Translations under genes and position numbers: made by a program
Assembly (NCBI GenBank): GCA_003427395.1
Contig: BFEA01000035.1
Location: 3,624,124-3,645,274, forward strand
DNA length: 21,151 nt
Origin: Chara braunii
Taxonomy: Eukaryota > Streptophyta > Charophyceae > Charales > Characeae
Reading direction: 5' to 3'
The notes under the pieces: model-generated
Seen by the model: only the letters and a program-made list of their open reading frames with translations
Told to the model about the DNA's origin: nothing
Databases searched by the model: none
Shown here: one piece after another, positions 9,405 to 17,369 of the stretch
Position numbering within the stretch: position 1 is the first letter of the stretch
Layout of the letters: every line of letters starts with the position of its first letter

Positions 9405-9898
9405 TCTTCCCTGTCCCTCAGTCCCAACATCCGCGCGGTTTTTAGCACGGCCCCCTTGGGCCCCTTGGATACCCATCATATGGATACTCGCGCATACATG
9501 CATAAGGGGATAGAGTTATGACGATCACTCCTCACAGGCACAGTGGGACGTCTCACAACCGTGCATATGTATATGGAATCGCAGGCAGTCCAAATCCAAA
9601 ATCCAAGCCACAGGACATACCTGCAACCACACCAAGAATCAAGCGACAAAGCACGCACTACACGGAGTCAACCCCAACCATTCTCTATGCTCATACCCCT
9701 TCGCTTTAGCCATGCAAGCCCCAATCGCCGATCCAACCAACCTTAATTAAATACTCAGTACCTTTGTCAAATGGCCATTCAATAAAATTCCGGGTAAAAC
9801 CCTTAACAAACAGTAAAACCACGAGGGCTAAAGCCTTTTAGGTTGAGTATGGGGAATGGATTGAAATTGAGTCGAAGACCGACGAATCGGCAACCGAC

Positions 9899-9999
9899 CT
9901 GTTATCAGTGATAACAGAAGATGATCCTCGTAGGATCAATCCGGAACTGGTCCAAATCCTGAATCAAATCGATCAAGATGGCCTGTAACACAAGACAGG
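9899..9999. other. Palindrome cassette of copy A
   Basis: Three inverted repeats lie in 100 bp: CTGTTATCAGTGATAACAG (9899-9917, 9-bp arms, one-base centre), GATCCT-CGT-AGGATC (9923-9937), and CCTGT...ACAGG (9982-9999). The first two are identical in copy B (16578-16596 and 16602-16616) although flanking bases differ. They resemble operator-type binding sites or short RNA stem-loops; the function is not known. Confidence 0.75.
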
Positions 10000-10149
10000 T
10001 CAATCCCCAGGCTGAACCTATAAGTCCATGGAGAATAACCCCCGTATCACGATCCCACTCAAATCACCTTAAATAACTAAGCCAGAATCTATCTGTAAGC
10101 CGTGGCCAAATCAAAGGTAGACCCCGGCATAATCTCCCCTATTCAGGGT

Positions 10150-10173
10150 GGATTGCCAAAATCGCCACCTGTC
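10150..10173 (-). promoter_or_regulatory. Candidate LTR-end/PBS junction in copy A
   Basis: The plus strand contains cgccacctgtc at 10163-10173, the same eleven bases found at the PBS/LTR junction of the Ty3 element (7859-7869). On the minus strand it reads as an LTR end (...TTTGACA), GG, then TGGCG, the expected start of a primer binding site. The remaining PBS-like bases (complement of ggattgccaaaatcgcca) match tRNA-Asp only in part, so the primer is unassigned. Copy B has the identical 18-base PBS-like block at 16732-16749. Confidence 0.45.
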
Positions 10174-10194
10174 AAACTAACTCCTCTAAATCAA

Positions 10195-10735
10195 GAAAAT
10201 TTTGGAAGCGCTTCCCGTAGGAAAAGTGTCTTTCCAAATTTTATATCAGCTCAAATATGGAAACAGAAATAACCTTGCCTAACTCCCTGAATTAGTAGAA
10301 ATTTGGACGGCACTCCCTTTAGAAAGGGAGACTCCCCAGATTTGTACTAAGTCAGATATGAACTGAGAGAGAATTTGGGTTCAACTTAGACAAGATTTAG
10401 TGAATTCCTTAGTTTTGCAGTAATTTTGGCAGCACTCCCTTTGGAAAAGTGCTATTCCAAAATGTATACAAGTCTAAGTTCAAAATCTGGAAATAACTTT
10501 GACTTCTCAAAGTCCAATTTTGTCTAACTCCTTGAATTAGCAAAAATTTGGGCAGCATTTCCTTTAGAAAATGCGACTTTTCAAATTTTTACTACGCCAG
10601 ATATAAAGATTAGACAAGTTGAATTTTGACAAGTCAAAAGTTGACTAACTCCTTAGATTTGTAGAAATTTCGGCAGCGCTTCCCATAGAGAAAGTGGCTT
10701 GCCAAGATTTATACGAAGCCAGGTATAACAAAAGA
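10195..10735. repeat. Five double-stem hairpin units of copy A
   Basis: Units start near 10195, 10299, 10422, 10541 and 10664. Each begins like aaatttgg...gcactccctt and ends like ...ccaaattt. An outer stem is formed by the start and end; an inner stem is formed by the middle. Examples are outer AAAAATTTG (10542-10550) with CAAATTTTT (10582-10590), inner GCATTT (10555-10560) with AAATGC (10569-10574), inner CTCCCTTT-AG-AAAGGGAG (10313-10330), and outer ATTTTGG (10423-10429) with CCAAAAT (10457-10463). Arms differ between units but pair within units. Confidence 0.8.
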
Positions 10736-11007
10736 TCCTAGAAAATGCGAGAATTGGTCTAAGTAAAAAAGTCAGCTCGAAAAAAACAGGAATTGACCTA
10801 GCTCCTATCGCTTTAGCCCGTGGCGAGCCTCTAAAGCAACTACCTGTCAACCTGAGGCCCAGACCAAGTAGTAACCTCACTCAACCACAAGCAGGCCAAA
10901 CCACAAAGGTAAATACTCTCACCAACCCCAAACTCCTTTAGCAAACAATGGTTCATGCTTCCTCTGTGAGTTATCCCTTTCATACCCAAGCTTACATAAG
11001 GCATAAA

Positions 11008-11945
11008 CCAGGGCACCTGAACTTACAGAGCGCACCCAACTTAGCCAGGCCCAAGGTCAGAATACCTAAACTTATAGAGCGTTCTGACTTGGCTAGGTAT
11101 ACACAAACAGAGGGCACAACTACTTCTCTCTTCTTTGGGCGTCTGACTAGACCACTCTAGTCGCCCTGAACTGTTTAAATAGCCAGATTATATATCTCTC
11201 GCTAAACATAGTCTACAAAGAGACATAAGGTTGAGCCGCTCAACTTAGAACATTGCTCAGCCTGCCCACAATTACCCTCAATTCTATCTCTTAATTATAC
11301 TCTCTTCTGTTGTGATAAGCTATAGTCAGGCTACCTAAACTTATAGAGCGGCCTGACTAGCCTGTTCTCAATAACATAGTAACATAACATAGCCAAGTTA
11401 TATCCATTGGGTTCCAACATGTGCGAGGCGTTGGGTCAGAACACCTAAACTTATAGAGCAGTCTGATCCTTTGCCAGGTTCGTTTCTCTCTGATCCAATC
11501 TCTGCGAGGCAGTGGGACAGGCTACCTAAACTTATAGAGCGGTCTGCCCCCTGCCAGAATTATTCCCTCAAAACAAAACAAGAGAAGGGCTGAACCACCT
11601 AAACTTATAGAGCGGTTCAGACCTCTTCGTTCAGAATCAAAGAAACTGAGAGAATCCTAAACAAAACGAGGCAACCCAAGGTACCTAAACTTATAGAGCG
11701 CCTCGGGTCCCTGAGAACCACTCACAGTCGAATCCCCACAGGTCAGAGCAGTCAGGACACCTAAACTTATAGAGCGCCCTGACCCTCCACGCAATTCATA
11801 GCACCAGGTCTCCCCAAACTTATGGGGACATCCCAGCCTCCAGAGCTTCAGGCTACCTAAACTTATAGAGCGGCCTGAGGCTCCATGCAAACCAGAAATA
11901 ACAAAGCGCTGGGCTTCCCCAAACTTAAGGGGACCTCCCAGCCTT
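11008..11945. repeat. Constant-loop hairpin array of copy A (about 11 units)
   Basis: The core ACCTAAACTTATAGAGCG or a close variant occurs at 11015, 11064, 11333, 11443, 11524, 11597, 11683, 11759 and 11855; two further units (near 11812 and 11908) have a shortened aaactta core. Each core is bracketed by arms that are reverse complements of each other but differ from unit to unit: GTCAGAA/TTCTGAC (11056/11082), GTCAGGC/GCCTGAC (11325/11351), CTGAACC/GGTTCAG (11590/11614), ACCCAAGG/CCTCGGGT with one mismatch (11674/11701), GTCAGG/CCTGAC (11751/11778), TCAGGC/GCCTGA (11848/11873), GCTGGG/CCCAGC (11908/11937). Spacing is irregular, about 45 to 270 bp. On the minus strand the core contains CTATAAG, but no promoter role is shown. 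One unit near 11230-11270 has the copy B type core. Confidence 0.85.
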
Positions 11946-12218
11946 AGTGACCCAGTCAATCTGCACACAATACTGCCCTCCTCCCAACCTTCCCCCAGAT
12001 GCAACCCACCTCGTTCATAATCTCCTTTCACACAATCAGTAAAACTGAAGCTGAGATTGCACACACACTCCTTTACTTCAGTCTGACTTAGGTCCTGACA
12101 GTCAAACCAAGATCAGAGTACAGGATCCACGCAATACGCTCAGTCAAACGTAGAGAGATGTACAGGTAGGGGTTATAGTTGGGTTTATAGAGGGAGTCAA
12201 GGGATTACCACTCAGTTC

Positions 12219-12330
12219 CCTGCCTCCAGGACTCCGCCTGAGTCCCGGCAGAGCTCCCGCAATCGGTGGGGCAACCTCCCACAAAGGCCCTTGCGCGGAG
12301 TACGGGTTGTAAGCCCGTCTACCGCCTTCC
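12219..12330. other. Terminal hairpin group of copy A
   Basis: GGACTC-cgcct-GAGTCC (12229-12245) is enclosed by an outer CTGCC...GGCAG stem. It is followed by GTGGG...CCCAC (about 12266-12282) and ACGGGttgtaagCCCGT (about 12301-12320), the latter inside GCGG...CCGC. The same group occurs in copy B at 18240-18350, where the first stem has changed on both arms. Confidence 0.75.
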
Positions 12331-12550
12331 TCTCAGAACCAAACGGACTAGACTTAGAGGAAGAGGGTGAGAAGGAGTAAGTTCAGACTCTCAGATCCAA
12401 GGGAGGTGCACTCACACTCGCGTGAGAGGCCCTTGATTCCTTCAATGCCTGAGGGCCTCGCAATGGCGGCCAAATAACTGCAGCAACTTGGTCAAACCAA
12501 GGTTGAACTGTTGATGCTAGCTCTCTAACGACTTCTCAGGTTGCAGCAAT

Positions 12551-13149
12551 AACCCCCNTCGCAACCACTCCTTCAGCCTACGGTCACNCCCCCCCTCTAC
12601 CTTAGCAATGGCCAACCACCTTCACGGCACTGGTTGAAATGGAGCGAGCGAAAAGGCTTCCGCANCTGTTGTCTTCCCTATACGCTCGCCTCTGCACGCT
12701 CACTCCATGGCCATGCCCTTTACACCCTCTCACAACTGCGCAAAACAAGGTCGAATCCTAGGATNNGGTCATGTGCTTTGCTAAACCATATTCGGCCCGC
12801 GGACGGCTCGNCTCAGTAGTTCGATTTTCAATTCATCCCTCAACGCCAGCCCCGCCTCCACAGACCAGTTTCAACGGTGAGGCGTAATGCACCTCACAGA
12901 CTGTCGTAGCTGTTTGCCCAACTGACTGTGTTCAGTCTGCCTCCTCCATCAGTTGTTGGCGGTCTACCCCCGCTCAATTGGCTTTGGCCAACTCTCCCTC
13001 TCTCTCTCTCTCTCTGTGCTCACTCTTTTTCTGTTCGTTCGTTATTCCCTTCAGATCGCGCATCGGTTCCCCGCTACTTCCACCGGCAGAAACGGGTGAG
13101 GCCGGGTGAATCCCCAACTACACCGACCGCCCACAAGTAAGTACCCGAC
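12551..13149. other. Spacer with unresolved bases and a TC microsatellite
   Basis: No gene is supported. Undetermined bases occur at 12558, 12588, 12665, 12765-12766 and 12811, so the sequence quality drops here. A (TC)n run occupies 12997-13015. Weak similarity of the first part to sequence right of copy B cannot be settled by eye. Confidence 0.6.
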
Positions 13150-13800
13150 TCCGTAGCTAGCCCCACGCTTCTTCCGTTGTTCAAGCAAGACGAATCGAAC
13201 GAATGTTCCGCTGAAAGCGGACAGGTACATTCCCACTTCAGGCTCATCTCCCCGCACGTGCTTTCCCTCCTATCTTCTACTCTACTAAGTTCTAACCCTC
13301 TCTAAAAACTAACACTGTCCTGCAAGTCGCCCGGGGCAAAAACCCCGGGTTCGCAACTTACCTCACTCGAATCCTTCGAGGATCGAGCGAGATTTGGAGT
13401 TTTCGCTCCCGTTACCTTCGTTCTCGACACCCTCCGCGCACACGTTTTCGTACTAACTTTCTATTTTACTTACCTATCGCCCGAACTAACCCCATATCTG
13501 ATTTTGCACTTCCCCAAAACCCCACTTTAGAATCCTTGTTGACCAAAAACGGCCAGGAGATGGCCGAACTAACGGTTTCTCCCCCCATTCGTTCTCCCCT
13601 CCGCAATCTCTCCGCGCACCCATTTTCTTCCTAACCCCTATTCTACTCAACTAGCCACCGAACCACCTTCGCCATTCGATGCGCCCGGGGCTAAAACCCC
13701 AATATTGCTTCCTCCCCCGCTCAATTCCATCGAGGAACGAGCGAGCTGTCTCTTCTTAACCGCGCCTTCCTCCTAGCGCCCCGCCATCTCCTTCACCACT
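13150..13800. repeat. Diverged tandem repeat family, left block
   Basis: Recurring words (ctccgcgcac, ctactaact/ctattctactcaac, cgaactaacc or cgaaccacc, then ccccgg...aaaacccc and a terminal hairpin followed by gagcga) recur about every 190 to 370 bp, and again at 19930-20340. Hairpins include CCCGGGG-caaaaa-CCCCGGG (13330-13349), CTCGAATC...GATCGAG (13366-13387) and GCTC-a-aTTC...GAA-c-GAGC (13719-13742). No coding content is seen. Unit borders are approximate. Confidence 0.55.
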
Positions 13801-13874
13801 GCCGTGTTGCCGTCAACAGGGCCGGTTCGCTGCTGCCGAATACCACCCGCGGCCGACCACTGCACAGCTGGCCC

Positions 13875-13884
13875 AAAAAAAAAA
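13875..13884 (-). terminator. T10 run, possible Pol III terminator relic
   Basis: The plus strand has ten A, which is T10 on the minus strand, roughly 30 bases beyond the 3' end of U6-like unit 1. U6 genes transcribed by RNA polymerase III end at T runs, so position and strand fit, but the unit is degenerate. Confidence 0.35.
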
Positions 13885-13912
13885 GGGACAAAGTTCCGAA
13901 AAGGAAGGGCAC

Positions 13913-13990
13913 GCCCCCACTTTATGCATGTCGGTCTTGCGCAGGGGCTGCGCTAATCTTCTTGGTATCGCTCCAATACTCCCGAACGGA
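13913..13990 (-). pseudogene. U6 snRNA-like unit 1
   Basis: The minus strand matches the central and 3' parts of U6: TTGGAGCGATAC, then AAGAAGATTAGC, then CCCCTGCGCAAG and GACATGC. The catalytic AGC triad is retained, but the ACAGAGA box reads ACCAAGA, and the 5' stem-loop is not clear. U6 is the catalytic core RNA of the spliceosome; this copy lacks a proper 5' splice-site recognition box and is best called a pseudogene. No plant USE or TATA promoter is visible upstream (to the right). Confidence 0.75.
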
Positions 13991-14068
13991 CTCAATCGAG
14001 GCAGTGTCTGCGGCCATTCCGAGCCCGCACAGCCGTATTACCGGGTCTCCCTTAATGCACGATCCTGA

Positions 14069-14161
14069 CCCTTTTCTCGCGGCTCATGCGTGTCAACCCT
14101 TGCGCAAGGACCATGCAGATCTTCACCGTATCGTTCCAATTTAGCGGATGTCTCGAAGGAC
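14069..14161 (-). pseudogene. U6 snRNA-like unit 2 (most complete)
   Basis: Nearly full-length similarity on the minus strand, starting at 14161 with GTCCTTCGAGACATCC, like the plant U6 5' stem-loop. It continues with AAATTGGAACGATAC, GAAGATCTGCATGG, CTTGCGCAAG and GACACGC. Key sites are damaged: ACAGAGA reads ACGGTGA, and the AGC triad reads TGC. Promoter elements expected about 30 and 60 bp upstream in plants (TATA and USE) are absent at 14162-14250. Confidence 0.82.
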
Positions 14162-14247
14162 TAAGCAACTCCCGACGCCCCTTCGCGGCCTGAGCGGCCT
14201 CCCCCTGTGCCACGCCGCCTCACCGTTTTCGCACAAACCCGGCCGCG

Positions 14248-14336
14248 TTTCCCCGATTTATGCATGCCATCCTTGCGCAGGGGCCACACAGACCTCCTCT
14301 GCGCCACTTCCAGCTTTAGCAGATGTCCCAAAGGAC
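14248..14336 (-). pseudogene. U6 snRNA-like unit 3
   Basis: The minus strand starts at 14336 with GTCCTTTGGGACATC, a plant-like 5' hairpin, then diverges in the middle (GCAGAGGAGGTCTGTG). It returns to a very good match over the internal stem-loop and 3' part (GGCCCCTGCGCAAGGATGGC, then ATGCATAAATCG). The damaged centre makes function unlikely. Confidence 0.78.
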
Positions 14337-14392
14337 CCGCGCGTGGTAAACCCTTTCCCGCATGCACCCACCCCTTTTTGCGTCCTGGCTCG

Positions 14393-14475
14393 TTTCCAAA
14401 TTCACGAGTGCCAACTTTGCACAGTGGCCGAGCTAATCTTCTCCGTATCGTCTCCACTTTGCTGTGTCAGCACAA
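14393..14475 (-). pseudogene. U6 snRNA-like unit 4
   Basis: The minus strand shows ACGATACGGAGAAGATTAGC, close to the conserved U6 centre with one change in ACAGAGA and an intact AGC triad. Weaker CTGTGCAAAGTTGGCAC and CGTGAATTTGG follow. The 5' stem-loop is not of the plant type seen in units 2 and 3. Confidence 0.75.
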
Positions 14476-14590
14476 ATGTGCCCCCCAATGCCAACAAAAA
14501 CCCCCGGGCGACGACCGATGTGTGCCGCGGATATTGCCACCGGCCCGCGGCCGCTTGCCTCGGCCTCCTTTGGTCAGTTCACCGTCCCCT

Positions 14591-14640
14591 CGTAGATCGC
14601 GCAGATCTCCTCCGCCTTACCGGGGTTCCTCCCAAAGGAG
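14591..14640 (-). pseudogene. Possible remnant of another U6-like unit (5' half)
   Basis: The words cagatctcctccgcc and cccaaagga on the plus strand resemble the same places in unit 3 (cagacctcctctgcg, cccaaagga). It falls where a unit is expected from the roughly 150-175 bp spacing. The match is weak and the internal stem-loop is missing. Confidence 0.3.
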
Positions 14641-14699
14641 ATCTGCCACGATCATTACCCCATTCACCCCACTCTCTCCTCATGGACCTGGCCCTCCCT

Positions 14700-14768
14700 T
14701 CGGGGTTTATGCGTGTGAGCCTTTGCGNGCGACCAGNCAAATTTTCTTTAAATCGTTCCCTAGATCCG
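14700..14768 (-). pseudogene. U6 snRNA-like unit 5
   Basis: The minus strand has GGAACGATTTAAAGAAAATTTG, then CGCAAAGGCTCACACGCATAAA, matching the order of U6 elements. Two undetermined bases (14728, 14737) fall in the internal stem-loop. ACAGAGA is lost. Confidence 0.6.
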
Positions 14769-14769
14769 C

Positions 14770-15629
14770 CCTAGCGGCCGCGTCAGATAGTTGGCCAGCT
14801 CCTGCAAAGCCCAACCTTTTTAATGTTTGGCCCCCATCATTCAAGTTAGGCGGGGGTCTGCGCCCCCAGGGTATATGGGTACTCCCGACAAGATGGGCCG
14901 TTGGCCTCAGGGTGCGGCCGCCCGCCTCTTAAACGACTCTAACCAGGCAGAACAATTCAGGGGTGGTCCCCAAAATAAGAAAAAAGGATCGTTTGGAAGG
15001 GGGAATGAACCACGGCCCTGCCAATATTCCCATAGCCTAGCGGTGCGGACCGATGGTCGGGCTCCCCCTAGAAGAACAAAAAGGGGCAACCCCTTAGCTT
15101 TCTGGCGCTCCATTGCTCCTGCGTTGTCTTCCACCAGCCTCGAACCTCGTACCTCCGCCGTGCAAATCCAGTGTCATAACCTATAGGGCCAAGCCCAAGC
15201 CTGTAACCAGCAAGCGCGGTTTCCCATGTAAAGTGGCACCGCGCGGCGTTCCGGGCCAGGATACCGCCCTGGTTACTTTTTCGGCCCACAATTGCACACA
15301 CCCTAGGTGTCCGCATCGGTCTACCACCCCGCGCCATGGCCGTCCCATGCGCCTACCGGCGCGCCAGCCGTACCCTTGGTCACGCGCGCCTATCAAAAAC
15401 AAACTTTCATTCCCTAACCAGGGTCGTAACAGGGTCTGGGTCGGTCGGCTACCCCGGCCGCCTACTCAATTAGGAAAAATCACACGCACGCCTTAAATAT
15501 TGCGCGCCCACCTACTCCCTACCGGGACAAGACAGACCCTTGCCTACGTGCGGGCGACCTTCGCATTTTTCCGCCCGAGCACTCAAGATCCAGGTTAACC
15601 AAGCCTTTCTGTCACTTGCAAAAATCAGG
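14770..15629. other. GC-rich spacer without recognised gene
   Basis: Frames on both strands are open for 70 to 127 codons, but they overlap each other and show no domain, so I attribute them to composition. Isolated hairpins occur, for example GCGCGGT (15214-15220) with ACCGCGC (15238-15244). Confidence 0.6.
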
Positions 15630-15684
15630 GCGGATACCCTTGTAAGGGTATTCGCGCCGACAACGCGCGAGACTTAGTATAAAA
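15630..15684 (+). promoter_or_regulatory. TATA-like module of copy B with long upstream hairpin
   Basis: A 12-bp stem with a two-base loop (GCGGATACCCTT 15630-15641, AAGGGTATTCGC 15644-15655, one G-T pair) precedes TATAAAA at 15678-15684. The box and its flank (gcgcgagacttag) are identical to copy A module 1, while the hairpin sequence upstream is unrelated to that of copy A. Promoter use is inferred. Confidence 0.45.
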
Positions 15685-15753
15685 CCGCGCAAACACAAGG
15701 CTAACTCATATCGACTCGCAATGCAAGCGTACGCAAGCGGTCGCAGTGATGAC

Positions 15754-16022
15754 ATACTATGTAGTACCCATACTTATGCGATCCTCGTTAATCTCGAGGA
15801 TCGCGTTCGACACTCCAGTGTCGGTTGACACTCGCCTCGAGGGATTCATCTCTCGACGCTGGACAACCTCCAAGTGCGGTTGAGAACCACACCCTCTTCT
15901 GCATCCTGTGGAGAGTGGGTGGTGCACAGGTTCTTACCTGTGGTGGCAATCGTCTCTTATTGCCCTGGAGACTAGCTCCTTCATCTAGGGCCTGGAGAAA
16001 AATCAAGGGGTTTGAATTTGAC
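15754..16022 (+). other. Hairpin chain of copy B leader
   Basis: Counterparts of the copy A stems are: ATACTATGTAGTAC (15754-15767, imperfect), ATCCTCG...CGAGGAT (15781-15801), CGACACTccAGTGTCG (15808-15823, identical to A), and CACAGGT-tctt-ACCTGTG (15925-15942). The last differs from copy A by a paired change at the loop-closing base pair. Confidence 0.7.
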
Positions 16023-16577
16023 GGTTGCCACGGACTACAATGTCCAACCATAGAAATTCTAAAAAACAAAGGATGAAAGAGGATCTCTCTTTTCTCTCAA
16101 AAACATAATCTGCTTAACCCTTATGCACGGTCAAAATTGGTCGCACGAAACACTCAAGACATATGTATTTACATATATATAAAGGGTTATAAATATAAGA
16201 CGATCACTTCTCACAGTCATAGTGGGACTCTTCTCAACCATATATATATGTATGTGAGCACAGACAATCAAATCCAAGGTCCAAATAACCAAACATACCT
16301 GCAATCACATCAAAGATTCAACCAAAAAGTCAATGCACTACACGGGGTTAACATCAACCATTCTTTGCACTCACACCCCCTGGTTTTAGCCATACAAGCC
16401 TCACTCTTTGTGCAACTCTCAAAATAAAATGCTCATTATTTTTCTTTAAATGGTCATTCAAATAAAAGTCCGGGTGAAAATACAACAGAACAATTCAAAT
16501 CACTAGGCTAAAGCCTTTAGGTTGAATGGCAAGAGTGAATTGAAGTTGAGTTGTAAACCGACGAATCGGCAACCGAC

Positions 16578-16678
16578 CTGTTATCAGTGATAACAGACGA
16601 TGATCCTCGTAGGATCAAGATGAATCTAGCCTAAATCCGGAATCAATCGATCAAGAAGACCTGTAACACAAGACAGGT
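16578..16678. other. Palindrome cassette of copy B
   Basis: CTGTTATCAGTGATAACAG (16578-16596), GATCCT-CGT-AGGATC (16602-16616) and ACCTGT...ACAGGT (16659-16678) lie in the same order as in copy A. The first two are unchanged between copies. Confidence 0.75.
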
Positions 16679-16731
16679 CAATCCCCAAGCTAAAATCATA
16701 AGTGTATGGCAGGGTCTCCTCTATACAGAGT

Positions 16732-16755
16732 GGATTGCCAAAATCGCCACCTGTC
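16732..16755 (-). promoter_or_regulatory. Candidate LTR-end/PBS junction in copy B
   Basis: The PBS-like block at 16732-16749 is identical to copy A, and the shared cgccacctgtc lies at 16745-16755. On the minus strand this gives ...TTTTGACA, GG, TGGCG. If real, the LTR would extend rightward from 16752 and the internal part leftward. Confidence 0.45.
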
Positions 16756-16784
16756 AAAATATAACCTAACTTCTCTAAACTAAG

Positions 16785-17080
16785 AAAATTTCGGCAGCGT
16801 TTCCCGTAGGAAAAGTGTCCTCTCAGAATTTTTAATAACTCGAATATGAAAACAAAAATAATCTCTAATTCTGGAAAGTCAAATTTTGTCTAACTCCCCG
16901 AATTAGTAAAAACTTGGGCAACACTTCCTTTAGAAAAGGAGGTTTTCCATGTTTTTACTAAGCCAAAAAGTCAAAAAAACTATACCCTGAAAAAAACAAA
17001 ATCTGACTAACTCCTTGGTTTTGTAGAAATTTCGGTAGCGCCTCCCCTTGAGAAAGTGACTTACCAAAATTTATACAAGA
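16785..17080. repeat. Three double-stem hairpin units of copy B
   Basis: Units start near 16785, 16906 and 17027. The outer arms GTAAAAAC (16906-16913) and GTTTTTAC (16951-16958) are perfect complements and differ from the copy A arms at the same place. In the third unit, GGTA (17034-17037) pairs with TACC (17062-17065), where copy A has GGCA and TGCC. Confidence 0.78.
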
Positions 17081-17369
17081 CCAAGTATAACAAATGATCC
17101 CAGAAAATGCCGAAATCGGCCTACGTAAAAATAAACTTAGCCCAGAAAATGTAGGAATTGAAACCAACTCCTATGGCTCTAGCACGTGGTGAGCAACTAA
17201 AGCAACTATCTACCAAACTGAAACTTAGACTAAGTAGCCATCGCACTCATCCACATGCAGGGCCAAACCACAAAGGTAAGTACTCTCACCATCCCAAAGT
17301 CAATTTATAAAAGATAGTTCATGAATCCTTAAATAGTTCAACCCTTATACCCAACTCACATATGGCACA

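Larger units (their letters stand above)
8395..12550. repeat. Copy A of a large hairpin-dense non-coding element
   Basis: This segment and copy B (15630-18582) share the same ordered landmarks: TATA-like module, hairpin-rich 350 bp, palindrome cassette, LTR-end-like motif, double-stem hairpin series, constant-loop hairpin array, a terminal hairpin, and an end near 'caatggcggccaaat' plus about 80 bp. By eye, the aligned parts are roughly three quarters identical. Copy A is longer, partly because it contains a second TATA-like module (8995-9400) and more array units. Open frames over about 60 codons here are scattered, low-complexity and not shared with copy B, so it is treated as non-coding. 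It could be a non-autonomous LTR-element derivative (a large retrotransposon derivative) or an unnamed family. Confidence 0.8.

Noticed and set aside
11064-11872. CTATAAG in each array core as a set of minus-strand TATA boxes
   Set aside because: The copy B array has no such word at the same place, so a conserved promoter role is not supported.
11008-11945. CRISPR-like array
   Set aside because: The cores are repeated, but spacers are irregular in length, the flanking arms pair with each other, no cas-like gene is present, and the setting is eukaryotic.
14148-14932. Plus-strand frames of 208 and 241 codons
   Set aside because: They run antisense through the U6-like array, contain undetermined bases and lack any recognised motif; the U6 similarity explains the sequence better.
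15033-15180. tRNA-like words (TAGCCTAGCGG resembling an A box; GGTTCGAGGCT on the opposite strand resembling a B box)
   Set aside because: The two boxes lie on different strands and too far apart for a tRNA or tRNA-derived SINE, and no cloverleaf can be drawn.
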